From an uncultured Clostridia bacterium (lineage in GTDB: Bacteria; Bacillota; Clostridia; Christensenellales; Borkfalkiaceae), in assembly GCA_934271255.1 (NCBI GenBank), contig CAKQQS010000004.1, positions 62,001 through 126,000 of the forward strand: 64,000 bases of DNA. The letters are read 5' to 3'. Under the pieces are notes generated by a model. That model saw nothing but the letters and a program-made list of their open reading frames with translations. It had not been told where the DNA came from and ran no database searches. Both the position numbers and the translations under genes were made by a program. This document shows positions 8,085-16,434 of the stretch, in pieces (the stretch's first letter is position 1; every line of letters begins with the position of its first letter).

Positions 8085-9362
8085 ATGGACGATTTGGAAT
8101 TAAAATATAAAGACGTCATAAAAGATTTGGAAGGCTGGGTTAAAATAAACAGCGTAGAAGGCGAAAGCGCGCAAGACGCTCCGTTCGGTAAAGCCGTTAA
8201 AGACGCGCTCGTTTACGGACTCGAACTCGGCAAGAGAATGGGCTTTGAGGTTATAAATTACGACAATTACGTCGGAGAAATCGTTTGGGGGGACGGCGAA
8301 GAGATAGGCATTATCGGACACACCGACATCATTCCCGCAGGCGACGGGTGGGAAACGGACCCCTTTACGCTGACGCTTAAAGACGGTAAACTTTTCGGCA
8401 GAGGTACGACGGACGACAAGGGTCCGACACTGTGCGCGCTTTACGCGATGAAACAACTTAAAGACGAAGGTTTTGCCCCTAAAAAGAAAATAAGGTTTAT
8501 ACTCGGTTGTAACGAAGAAACGGACTGGGGCGACGTCGCTCATTTCAACAAAGTAAGCAAGTTTCCCAAATACGGGTTTTCGCCGGACGGCGATTTCCCC
8601 GTGGTATTCGCCGAAAAAGGACCTAACGAGTTGATTTTCCGTTACGATTTGGGTAAAGATACGACCGTTAAAAAGTTTGTCGGCGGTACCGTCGTTAACG
8701 CGGTTTGCGGAAAATGTACGTTCGTGGCGAAAATCGACGAAGAGTTGATAAAAAAGCACGGGCTTGTTCTTGAAAACGGCGAAATCGTTTCGATAGGCAA
8801 AACGGCGCACGGCAGTATGCCCGAAAAAGGTAAAAACGCCATTCTCCCCGCGCTCGGTTACCTTGCCGACGTAGGCGAAAACGTACAGCCGCTTATAGAT
8901 TACCTTTTCGACGACAAGTTGGGCGTTCAGAAAGTGCGTAGCGTTGCCGGTAACGTTACGATGTCCCCCGACCTTGTGTCGCTGGACGGCACGGCGATTG
9001 TTTTAAACGTCGATTTCAGAGTCCCCGCAGAACATACTCTCGAAGAAATGCTCGGCTTTATCGACCGTATGGGCATACCCTATACCGCGATAAAGAAAAG
9101 AGATCCGTTATACGTCCCCAAAGACGACAAGTTCGTTCAAACGTTGATAAACGCGTATAACAAGGCGACGGGCGAAAACAAAGAACCCGTAAGTCAATGC
9201 GGGGGAACGTTCGCTTCCGTGTTTGAAAAAGGGTGCGCGTTCGGTCCCGAATTCGACGGTAGGTCGAACAACATTCACGAACCGAACGAGTATTTGCCCC
9301 TTGCCGAACTCGATTTGATGATAAAGATTTATAAACAAGCGATTAAAGATTTGTGCGAATAA
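8085..9362 (+). CDS. M20-family dipeptidase (PepV-like)
   Basis: A 425-residue dizinc peptidase of the M20/PepV group that hydrolyses dipeptides or short peptides in the cytosol. I chose the ATG at 8085 because AAGGAG lies 5 bases upstream and the protein then starts MDDLELKYKD; the frame extends back to 7971 without similarity. Metal ligands are in GHTDIIPAGDGW, RGTTDDKGP and CNEETDWGD, with the last histidine region at SNNIHEPNEY. An insertion lid domain lies between. It is divergent from radC and followed 29 bp later by an NfeD-like gene. Confidence 0.93.
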   Translation: MDDLELKYKDVIKDLEGWVKINSVEGESAQDAPFGKAVKDALVYGLELGKRMGFEVINYDNYVGEIVWGDGEEIGIIGHTDIIPAGDGWETDPFTLTLKDGKLFGRGTTDDKGPTLCALYAMKQLKDEGFAPKKKIRFILGCNEETDWGDVAHFNKVSKFPKYGFSPDGDFPVVFAEKGPNELIFRYDLGKDTTVKKFVGGTVVNAVCGKCTFVAKIDEELIKKHGLVLENGEIVSIGKTAHGSMPEKGKNAILPALGYLADVGENVQPLIDYLFDDKLGVQKVRSVAGNVTMSPDLVSLDGTAIVLNVDFRVPAEHTLEEMLGFIDRMGIPYTAIKKRDPLYVPKDDKFVQTLINAYNKATGENKEPVSQCGGTFASVFEKGCAFGPEFDGRSNNIHEPNEYLPLAELDLMIKIYKQAIKDLCE

Positions 9363-9391
9363 CCGTCGCGCGGTAGAAAGAGAAGAGAAAA

Positions 9392-9820
9392 ATGAACTTT
9401 TGGCCTTTGGTGTGGCTGGGAATATTGATTATAGCGTGCGTAATAGAAAAGATTTTGCCGTATCGGTACGCGATATGCAGCGCGGTGGCGTCTTTCGTAT
9501 GTATAATCGTTTCGCTGTGCCACGTGTATTATTTGTGGCAGATAGTAACTTTTATTTGCCTTAACGTGCTGGTGGTGGTGCTGTTCCGCCAGATAATTAT
9601 AAGGGCGACGTACCTTTTAAAAACGGCTATGCGCGGGCAGTCTTTGGTAGGAAGACAGTTTACCGTGCGTAAAGCGATAACGTACGGCGGAGCGGGAAAA
9701 GTAAGAATAGACGGACATATCTGGCCCGCCTATCCCGTCGAAGAGAAGGAAATCCCCGTCGGCGCGGTTGTCGAAGTCGTGGAAGTCCGCCGGCTCCACG
9801 TCATGGTCAAAGAAGTGTGA
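9392..9820 (+). CDS. Short NfeD-like membrane protein
   Basis: A 142-residue protein with two to three N-terminal membrane helices (about 5-75) and a C-terminal OB-fold NfeD domain (about 85-142: GRQFTVRKAITYGGAGKVRIDG ending VEVVEVRRLHVMVK). Short NfeD proteins work with flotillin or stomatin-like partners in membrane organisation; no such partner is visible here. It probably shares the peptidase transcript and ends at a strong terminator. Confidence 0.87.
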   Translation: MNFWPLVWLGILIIACVIEKILPYRYAICSAVASFVCIIVSLCHVYYLWQIVTFICLNVLVVVLFRQIIIRATYLLKTAMRGQSLVGRQFTVRKAITYGGAGKVRIDGHIWPAYPVEEKEIPVGAVVEVVEVRRLHVMVKEV

Positions 9821-9821
9821 T

Positions 9822-9867
9822 AAAAACTCTCGGGGATAGCGATTTTGCTATCCCCGAGAGTTTTTAT
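9822..9867. terminator. Strong bidirectional intrinsic terminator
   Basis: An 18-bp perfect stem, AAAACTCTCGGGGATAGC and its complement, around a 6-base loop. It ends in T on both strands, so it can serve nfeD on the plus strand and the parB operon on the minus strand. Confidence 0.93.
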
Positions 9868-9955
9868 TAAAGTGTATCAAAACATAAGTATAGTTCTGTC
9901 GATACACCTGCGTACAAGATTGACGATGATTTTATAATGTTTTAAAAGTCGTCCG

Positions 9956-10408
9956 TTACGTAATTTTTTCGTAGCCTGCCGACGTTAAAACGGCGGTGAG
10001 TTTGGCGTCTTTCGTTTTGACTATCGGAAGTTTTTCGCCGTTCAGACAAAGGTTGCCTATCATTTGGGCAACGTACCCGAGCAAATTCGCTTTTTCGTCC
10101 CTTTCCGAAAACTTGACTATACAAAAGTTTTCGCCGAGTTCGTAAGCGGTTGCCGCGCAAAGTATAGCCCCGTCGTCCGTCGTTGCCGCAACGCCTTTAT
10201 AAAAAGGCAAGCCGTCGCTCGTTTTTGAAACGTCCCCGCATTTTTTTATTAAGTCGTCTACGTTCGACGGCTTGTATATCTCGAATTCGGTAAGTTTTGT
10301 AACTTCCGTAAACCCCGTCGGCGCAAAGGCGGGCGTTTTTCTTTTAAACAACCCTTTTTGCGTTTTTATATATTCTTGTTTCAGTTTGTTAAAATCGATT
10401 TTTACCAT
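9956..10408 (-). CDS. Unknown protein downstream of parB
   Basis: A protein of about 150 residues from the ATG at 10408; the frame could start earlier at a TTG (10504, 182 residues), but neither start has a strong ribosome binding site. The N-terminal part is basic (KRKTPAFAPTGF). The C-terminal half (PFYKGVAATTDDGAILCAATAYELG to SAGYEKIT) has the spacing of a reduced GNAT-like fold, with GYVAQMIGNLCLNG and a terminal AGYEKI, but key acetyl-CoA loop residues are not convincing. It is probably the last gene of ftsH-parA-parB. I do not assign a function. Confidence 0.65.
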   Translation of the reverse strand: MVKIDFNKLKQEYIKTQKGLFKRKTPAFAPTGFTEVTKLTEFEIYKPSNVDDLIKKCGDVSKTSDGLPFYKGVAATTDDGAILCAATAYELGENFCIVKFSERDEKANLLGYVAQMIGNLCLNGEKLPIVKTKDAKLTAVLTSAGYEKIT

Positions 10409-10534
10409 ATCTTCGTATCTCGTTATAAAAAAGTCGCCCTTAACGTACCGTTGTCGCGCGAAAAGTCGAAAGGGTTCGGGTTGCCCTTTTTTCCCTTTCT
10501 TCAAAACGCGTAAACTCGTTAAGGACGGCGTATG

Positions 10535-11440
10535 TTATTTGTTGTTCTTTTCTACGAAATCCATTATATCGTTTATTCTGTCAAGGTCGTCCGTCGTGTA
10601 GTAATCGATATAGATTCTGCCTTTTTTGTCGTTGCCGATCAAAGAAACTTTCGTGCCGAGAGTTCTTTGCATCTTTTCGAGAAACTCTTTAAGTTCGAGA
10701 GAAAGTTCGATTTTCGCTTTCTCTTTTTGTTTTTTAACGAGTTCGGGCGGGTTGAAATAATCCTTGACCTTACGCTCGACGTCCCTTACCGAATACCCTT
10801 GCTCTACCGTTTCTTTGGCGAGTTTGATAAGTTCGTGTTCGGGGAGCGTCAGCATCGTCCTTGCGTGACCTTGCGACAGTTTGTTTGTCGAAACGAGTTC
10901 GATAACTTCTTCGGGCAAAGACAAAAGGCGCAAAGTGTTCGCGATGGCCGGTCTGCTCTTGCCGATTCTCGTAGCCAAACTTTCTTGCGTTAAACCGTAA
11001 TCGTTCATCAATTTTTTCATCGCGTAAGCCGCTTCGATGGGGTTAAGGTCTTCGCGTTGTAAGTTTTCGATAAGAGAAATCTCTTGAATCTTTTTCTCGT
11101 CGAAGTTTTTGACGATTGCGGGTACCGTGTCCAGCCCCGCGAGTTTAGCCGCTCGGTATCTTCTTTCGCCCGCGATAATCATATATTTTCCGTTATCGTC
11201 TTTGTTGACGATAATAGGACTTATGATACCGTGTTCTTTGACGGAGTTCGCAAGTTCTTCGAGCGCGTCCGCGTCGAAAACCTTACGCGGCTGGTTGGGG
11301 TTTGCGTATATAGTCGATAACGAGAGTTCGTTTACCTTTTCGCTTTCCCCGACTTCGTCCAACAACATACTCTTTTCGTAATCGCTGCTCGAATCGTCGA
11401 ACAACGCCGAAAGTCCTTTTCCTAATCCTCTGTTTATCAT
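10535..11440 (-). CDS. parB: Chromosome-partitioning protein ParB/Spo0J
   Basis: A 301-residue CTP-dependent DNA clamp that loads at parS. The N-terminal ParB/Srx domain includes NPNQPRKVFD and the CTP motif GERRYRAAKLAGL; a helix-turn-helix region follows (LTQESLATRIGKSRPAIANTLRLL), then a C-terminal dimerisation domain. Three parS-like sequences lie 9 kb away at 19623, 19766 and 20046, so substrate sites are present in cis. parB starts 8 bp after the parA stop. Confidence 0.96.
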   Translation of the reverse strand: MINRGLGKGLSALFDDSSSDYEKSMLLDEVGESEKVNELSLSTIYANPNQPRKVFDADALEELANSVKEHGIISPIIVNKDDNGKYMIIAGERRYRAAKLAGLDTVPAIVKNFDEKKIQEISLIENLQREDLNPIEAAYAMKKLMNDYGLTQESLATRIGKSRPAIANTLRLLSLPEEVIELVSTNKLSQGHARTMLTLPEHELIKLAKETVEQGYSVRDVERKVKDYFNPPELVKKQKEKAKIELSLELKEFLEKMQRTLGTKVSLIGNDKKGRIYIDYYTTDDLDRINDIMDFVEKNNK

Positions 11441-11448
11441 ATGTTACC

Positions 11449-12216
11449 TCACTCTTCTTGTCTGTTTAAAAACTCTTCCGTAAGCGCTTGATATGCTCTT
11501 GCGCCCGAGCATTTTGCGTCGTGTAACATTACGGGTACGCCGTGGCTGGGCGCTTCCGATACCCTTATGTTTCTCGGAATGATTACCCCGTAAACTTTCG
11601 CTTTGAAAAATCTTCTTATTTCTTCCGCGATTTGTCTTGAAATAAGCGCTCTGTTATCGTACATGGTCAAAACCACGCCTTCTATTTTCAATTTCGGGTT
11701 CAGATGTTTCGTTACGAGTTTAATCGAGTTTAAAAGTTGGCTCAACCCTTCGAGCGCGTAGTATTCGCTTTGAATGGGAATTATGCACGAATCCGCCGCG
11801 GTAAGCGCATTTATCGTTAAAAGTCCTAACGACGGCGGGCAGTCGATCAATATAAAGTCGTAAACGTTTTGAATGGGTTTGAGTATCGACGAAAGAACGT
11901 ATTCGCGTTGTTTTATATACACGAGCTCGACTTCCGCGCCCGCAAGGTCTATCGACGACGGGAGCAAATCGAGATTCGGAATGTTGCTGTTTACGATACA
12001 GTTGTTCAGGTTGGCGTTTTCTATCATCGCGTTGTACACGGACGATTTTATCGACGCTTTTTCAAAACCCAAACCCGTCGTTGCGTTGCCCTGCGGATCA
12101 AGGTCGACGAGAAGAACTTTCTTTCCCGCTTTCGCCAGATACGCGCCCATATTGACGCAGGTCGTAGTTTTTCCTACCCCGCCTTTTTGGTTTGAAAACG
12201 AAATGATTTTTCCCAT
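11449..12216 (-). CDS. parA: Chromosome-partitioning ATPase ParA/Soj
   Basis: A 255-residue ParA/Soj ATPase with the deviant Walker A motif KGGVGKTT near the N-terminus, Walker A' (VDLDPQGNATTGLG) and Walker B (LIDCPPSLGLL). The lack of an N-terminal DNA-binding domain places it with the chromosomal Soj type. It lies 20 bp after ftsH and just before parB, probably one operon. Confidence 0.97.
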   Translation of the reverse strand: MGKIISFSNQKGGVGKTTTCVNMGAYLAKAGKKVLLVDLDPQGNATTGLGFEKASIKSSVYNAMIENANLNNCIVNSNIPNLDLLPSSIDLAGAEVELVYIKQREYVLSSILKPIQNVYDFILIDCPPSLGLLTINALTAADSCIIPIQSEYYALEGLSQLLNSIKLVTKHLNPKLKIEGVVLTMYDNRALISRQIAEEIRRFFKAKVYGVIIPRNIRVSEAPSHGVPVMLHDAKCSGARAYQALTEEFLNRQEE

Positions 12217-12236
12217 AATGTTTCTCGCTTGTTAAT

Positions 12237-14447
12237 TTATTTTTCCGTTCCGTCATCGCTCGGCGAAACTTCTTCGGCGTCGCTTACGGAACTTTTTTCG
12301 TGGTCTTTTTTAACTTCTTCAAGAACGGCGTTCGTGTCGATTTTGGCAAACGGGTTAGCCTTTCTCATAGCGTCCGCCTTTTCGGTGAATTCCATAATTT
12401 CTTCGACGCTCTTGCCGTCCATCAACATTTTGACTTCTTCGCCGTAAATCGTTTCTTTTTCAACGAGAAGTTCAGCCATATTATCGAGAATGTTCTTGTT
12501 TTCTTTGAGCATCTTTCTTGCGACTTCCAAACGCTCTTTGATGATTCTTTCAACTTCTTCGTCGATTATGCTTGCCATTTTTTCGGAGTAACTAGCCTTT
12601 GCCGCGTAATCTCTGCCCAAGAAAACTTCCGTGTTTTCGCCGTAAGATACGGGACCTACGAGTTCGCTCATACCCCACTCGGCAACCATCGCTCTCGCGC
12701 GTTTCGTCGCCATTTGAATATCGCCCGACGCGCCCGCCGAAATGTCTTTTATAACGAGTTCTTCCGCAACTCTTCCGCCGAGCGTCATCGTGATGTCGTC
12801 GAGAAGTTTGTTCAACGTCAAATGGTTATCGTCCGAGTCGGGACGAGTGAGAGTATACCCCGCCGCGTTGCCCCTTGGAATAATCGAAACTTCCTGAACG
12901 GAATCGCAATGCGGTAAAAGATTTGCCAGAATCGCGTGTCCCGCTTCGTGATAAGCGGTGATTTTCTTGTCCGTTTCGGTAACCACCCTGCTCTTTTTCT
13001 GCGGGCCCATTATAACTTTGTTGACGCCTTCGTAAAGATCTACGTTGGTGATGACTTTTCTCTTGTTTCTGACGGCAAGTATAGCCGCTTCGTTCAGCAA
13101 GTTGGCAAGGTCGGCTCCCGAAAATCCGCTCGTGATTCTCGCAAGCGTTTTGAAACTTACGTCCGCAGACAAGGGCTTGTTTCTCGCGTGTACTTTGAGT
13201 ATTTCTTCTCTGCCTTTAACGTCGGGAAGGTTGACCGTGATTTGACGGTCGAATCTGCCGGGACGAAGAAGCGCGGGATCGAGTACGTCCGCTCTGTTCG
13301 TCGCCGCGATTACGATAATGCCTTCGTTCGCTTCGAAACCGTCCATTAAAACGAGAAGTTGGTTTAAAGTTTGTTCTCTTTCGTCGTTACCGCCGCCGAG
13401 TCCCGCTCCGCGCTGACGACCTACCGCGTCGATTTCGTCGATGAAAATGATGCACGGCTTGTTCTTTTTCGCCGTTGCGAACAAGTTTCTTACTCTCGAC
13501 GCGCCCACGCCTACGAACATTTCAACGAAATCCGATCCGCTCATCGAGAAGAAAGGCACGCCCGCTTCGCCCGCAACCGCTTTCGCAAACAACGTTTTAC
13601 CCGTGCCCGGAGGGCCTACGAGCAACACGCCTTTGGGGATTTTTGCGCCGACGTCGTTGTATTTGGTGGGGTTTTTCAGGAAATCTACGACTTCCTTTAA
13701 CTCTTCCTTTTCTTCGTCCGCGCCCGCTACGTCGCTGAATCTTACCTTGACGTTCTGAACGACGTTATTGTTGACTTTTGCAAAATCCGTCGGGTTCGTT
13801 CCCGCACCGCGCATAGACCTGAATATAAGCATAAACGCCGCGAACAGCAACACGAATCCGCCGATTGAAATCAAACTCGACCAGATGCTTCCCGCGTTGG
13901 GATCGGTGCAGGTGTATTTCGTTTTGTAAGCGTCGAGGTTGTTTTTCGATAATTTGGCGTTGATGTCAAGCACAAGGTTTTCGATTTTTTCCGTGCTGGA
14001 ACTCGTTCTCGTAAACGTCGTTTTGTAATGGTGTTTTGCGTAAGCGCCTTTTTCGGTAAGAACGCAAAGAGTATACGTTATATTATATCCGTCGATGTTC
14101 ATTTCGGCAATAAACGCGCTCGGCTTTTTAGCCGCGGGTTCTTCTGCGGGGGCATCCGCGATGCCGCTTGTCGGACCGTCGGTCGGCGTTTCCGGTTCTC
14201 CCGTTGTTTCGCTAGTCGTACCGCTTGTAGCAGGCTCGCCCGACTTGTCGTCGGCAGTCTTGCCGTCGGTTTTGTCGGGGAACATTTTGTCGAGTTCCGT
14301 CTTAATGCCTTCCAACTGTTCTATAAATACGTTGTAAGACGCTTTTTCCCGCATGAAATCCGTTCCGCACGAGTTCCAGACGAGAGCGAAGAGCAGCGCG
14401 GCGATGACCACGCCGACAATAACGTTGATTAGTTTTTTAGAGTTCAT
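12237..14447 (-). CDS. ftsH: ATP-dependent zinc metalloprotease FtsH
   Basis: A 736-residue membrane AAA+ protease that degrades misassembled membrane proteins and regulators. Helices lie at about 7-24 and 188-210; Walker A GPPGTGKT is at 278-285, the second region of homology follows, and the zinc motif HEAGH is at 500-504. The extracytoplasmic domain is longer than usual because of a Thr/Pro/Glu-rich, low-complexity insert (about 58-108). The C-terminal tail is acidic. AAGGAGA precedes the ATG, and a good promoter is at 14618-14646. It appears to lead the ftsH-parA-parB unit. Confidence 0.97.
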   Translation of the reverse strand: MNSKKLINVIVGVVIAALLFALVWNSCGTDFMREKASYNVFIEQLEGIKTELDKMFPDKTDGKTADDKSGEPATSGTTSETTGEPETPTDGPTSGIADAPAEEPAAKKPSAFIAEMNIDGYNITYTLCVLTEKGAYAKHHYKTTFTRTSSSTEKIENLVLDINAKLSKNNLDAYKTKYTCTDPNAGSIWSSLISIGGFVLLFAAFMLIFRSMRGAGTNPTDFAKVNNNVVQNVKVRFSDVAGADEEKEELKEVVDFLKNPTKYNDVGAKIPKGVLLVGPPGTGKTLFAKAVAGEAGVPFFSMSGSDFVEMFVGVGASRVRNLFATAKKNKPCIIFIDEIDAVGRQRGAGLGGGNDEREQTLNQLLVLMDGFEANEGIIVIAATNRADVLDPALLRPGRFDRQITVNLPDVKGREEILKVHARNKPLSADVSFKTLARITSGFSGADLANLLNEAAILAVRNKRKVITNVDLYEGVNKVIMGPQKKSRVVTETDKKITAYHEAGHAILANLLPHCDSVQEVSIIPRGNAAGYTLTRPDSDDNHLTLNKLLDDITMTLGGRVAEELVIKDISAGASGDIQMATKRARAMVAEWGMSELVGPVSYGENTEVFLGRDYAAKASYSEKMASIIDEEVERIIKERLEVARKMLKENKNILDNMAELLVEKETIYGEEVKMLMDGKSVEEIMEFTEKADAMRKANPFAKIDTNAVLEEVKKDHEKSSVSDAEEVSPSDDGTEK

Positions 14448-14617
14448 CTTGTCTCCTTATTTTTGTTTATATCGGAAATTATTTTTTACGATGGTATTTG
14501 TTTTACGACGTCCGCAAGTTGGCATAAGTCGTTTTTTATATTGACGACGGTTTTTAAAACAAAGAAAACGCTCGTCGTCGTTTGCGCCCTTATAAAAAAG
14601 GACTGTGTCCACATACT

Positions 14618-14646
14618 ATTTTATATCATTTTTGCCAAAATATCAA
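14618..14646 (-). promoter_or_regulatory. Promoter for ftsH-parA-parB
   Basis: On the minus strand TTGATA (14641-14646), 17-nt spacer, TAAAAT (14618-14623). This leaves an untranslated leader of about 165 nt before ftsH. Confidence 0.7.
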
Positions 14647-14649
14647 GCG

Positions 14650-15190
14650 CAAAGTAAACTTTGTCATACTAACTTTTAATATTTTACCCGATAAACCTTA
14701 AAACTGTATTGAAAAAAGCGTTCGCGCGGCGATATTTTTATGTAATTTCGTCGATTTTAGGCAGGCGCAAGGACTTTTCTCAACGTTTACACAATGAAAC
14801 GGAGTTTATATCTTTAAGGTTTTTAAAATAAGGTAGCGGTCCGGGGCAAACGATTTGCATAGTCAATGCCTTTTTTAAAGTCAGGGTTTTGTTTTTTTGG
14901 CGCGCGGCGATATTTTTGTAACGAAAACTTTTTCGCGGCGTAGCGGTTTGCCGTTTAACCCTTTTCGCCGCGTTGCTTTTTGCTTATTAAAACTTTTGCG
15001 ACGCAGCCCTTTTCTAAGGTTTATGTTCCATAGGGAGAACAAAATCAAAAAGCGGACGCGTTGAAAGGGACAAATCAAAATAAAATAGAAAAAGAGTGAT
15101 AGAATTGCTCGAACAAGTGAAGACAAAACGTTTCAAAACAGAATAAAGAGATGATTTTTATACGTTTTACATAGCATAGCGCGTTAAAGA
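14650..15190. other. Non-coding stretch between ftsH promoter and ABC cassette
   Basis: About 540 bp without a credible gene. A minus-strand frame at 14881-15126 has no ribosome binding site and a low-complexity, basic product, so I leave it out. The string GCGCGGCGATATTTTT occurs twice (near 14724 and 14902). Confidence 0.6.
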
Positions 15191-15219
15191 TTGAAAAATA
15201 AAGACTTTTGTGCTATAAT
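15191..15219 (+). promoter_or_regulatory. Promoter of the ABC exporter leader
   Basis: TTGAAA (15191-15196), 17-nt spacer, TATAAT (15214-15219). The first long coding region starts about 310 bp later, leaving a long leader that contains a small ORF and a terminator. Confidence 0.85.
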
Positions 15220-15332
15220 ATATTCAATAGTATCGGTATAGAGATACTGAAACATCAAGAACAAGGTAAAGAGACAGAACAGAAAACGACAAATTATTAA
15301 AACCAAAAACTCTCGACGGGAGGTAACCGCCT

Positions 15333-15428
15333 ATGAAACACAATAAAATTACAAGCGCAGAGAAAAGACTTTTCCCTTGCGCTTTTTTGTTCTTTTTTAA
15401 AGAAACTAACGACGAGGGAATGAATTAG
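15333..15428 (+). CDS. Leader peptide ORF upstream of ABC exporter
   Basis: A 31-codon ORF with an excellent ribosome binding site (GGGAGGT, 6 bases before the ATG). The peptide begins MKHNKITSAEKRLFPC, has a Phe-rich hydrophobic centre and ends ETNDEGMN. A strong intrinsic terminator hairpin (15353-15390) lies inside the ORF, so ribosome position on the ORF would decide whether the hairpin forms. This is the layout of ribosome-mediated attenuators that control antibiotic-resistance and drug-export genes in Bacillota. The peptide's own function is inferred only from layout. Confidence 0.65.
   Translation: MKHNKITSAEKRLFPCAFLFFFKETNDEGMN
15353..15395 (+). terminator. Attenuator-type terminator inside the leader ORF
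   Basis: AAGCGCA (15353-15359) pairs with TGCGCTT (15378-15384), with extra pairing inside (GAAA/TTTC), followed by TTTTTTGTTCTTTTTT. It lies between the promoter at 15191 and the ABC genes, so it must be read through for exporter expression unless another promoter exists. Confidence 0.75.
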
Positions 15429-15531
15429 AAAAGAACAACGGGTTTAATCCATAACGTATTGTAACGTTAAAAGTCGCGTGATTGATTATAACTATGACGG
15501 CATAAAAAAACAATCAAAAAGGAAAGGAAAT

Positions 15532-16422
15532 ATGATACTTGAATTAAAAAATATCGATAAATCTTTTGGCGAAAAGGAAGTTCTCAAAGGCGTTTCTTTT
15601 ACGGCAAAAGGCGGCAAAGCGTTCGGACTTCTGGGCAGAAACGGCGCGGGTAAAACGACGGCTATCCGTATTATTATGAACGTCTTTCCCGCAAACGGCG
15701 GAGAGATACTTCTGGACGGAAAGCCGATTGATTATAACAAAATCGGGCTTGGTTATCTTCCCGAAGAAAGAGGTCTTTACCCGAAAAAACCTGTTATTGA
15801 CCAACTTTTATATTTTGCGGAACTGAAAGGTATGAGCGCAAAAGAAGCGGTCAAAGCGGTTGATTGCTGGCTTGACAGGCTCGGCATGACGGAATACCGC
15901 AATAAAAGGCTCGATACCCTTTCAAAAGGAAACCAGCAGAAAATTCAGTTGATAACGGCGCTTGCTCACAATCCGCACGTTGTTATTCTTGACGAGCCTT
16001 TTTCGGGGCTTGACCCCGTAAACGCAATGCTTCTTAAAGACGTGGTAAAGGAACAGATTTCGCAAGGGAAAATAGTTTTGTTTTCAAGCCACCAGATGGC
16101 GTACGTAGAGGAGTTTTGCGACAGTATCGCAATCTTAAGCGCGGGCAAGGTTGCAATCAGCGGAGATTTGGTTGAAATAAAAAGAAATTACGCGCGCGAT
16201 AAGTTAGTGATAAAAACAACAAGCCCCGAACGGATAAAGTCCGATTTGGGCAAGGCTTGCGCCGAACGCGAGGACGGCACGCTTATCATTCAACTTGCAA
16301 GCCCCGAAGAAAAGCAATCTATGATGAAACGGCTTGTAGAGACCTATGATATCGACGAGGTAAAAGTGTTTGAACCTTCTCTTAACGATATATTCGTAGA
16401 GTACGCAGGCGAGCAGGTATAA
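15532..16422 (+). CDS. ABC transporter ATPase, NatA-like
   Basis: A 296-residue ATP-binding subunit of an ABC-2 type exporter. I chose the ATG at 15532 because GGAAAGGA lies just upstream and the protein then begins MILELKNIDKSFG; a GTG at 15478 is possible but adds non-homologous sequence. Walker A is GRNGAGKTT, the signature LSKGNQQK, Walker B VVILDEPFSGLDP and the H-loop SSHQM. The C-terminal DUF4162-like region ends FEPSLNDIFVEYAGE, typical of NatA. It is followed 12 bp later by its permease. Substrate (sodium, drug or peptide) cannot be told; the attenuator-like leader favours a toxic compound. Confidence 0.93.
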   Translation: MILELKNIDKSFGEKEVLKGVSFTAKGGKAFGLLGRNGAGKTTAIRIIMNVFPANGGEILLDGKPIDYNKIGLGYLPEERGLYPKKPVIDQLLYFAELKGMSAKEAVKAVDCWLDRLGMTEYRNKRLDTLSKGNQQKIQLITALAHNPHVVILDEPFSGLDPVNAMLLKDVVKEQISQGKIVLFSSHQMAYVEEFCDSIAILSAGKVAISGDLVEIKRNYARDKLVIKTTSPERIKSDLGKACAEREDGTLIIQLASPEEKQSMMKRLVETYDIDEVKVFEPSLNDIFVEYAGEQV

Positions 16423-16434
16423 GGAGGCAAAGCG

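Noticed and set aside
14881..15126. 81-residue minus-strand ORF
   Set aside because: No ribosome binding site, basic low-complexity product, gene-poor region.
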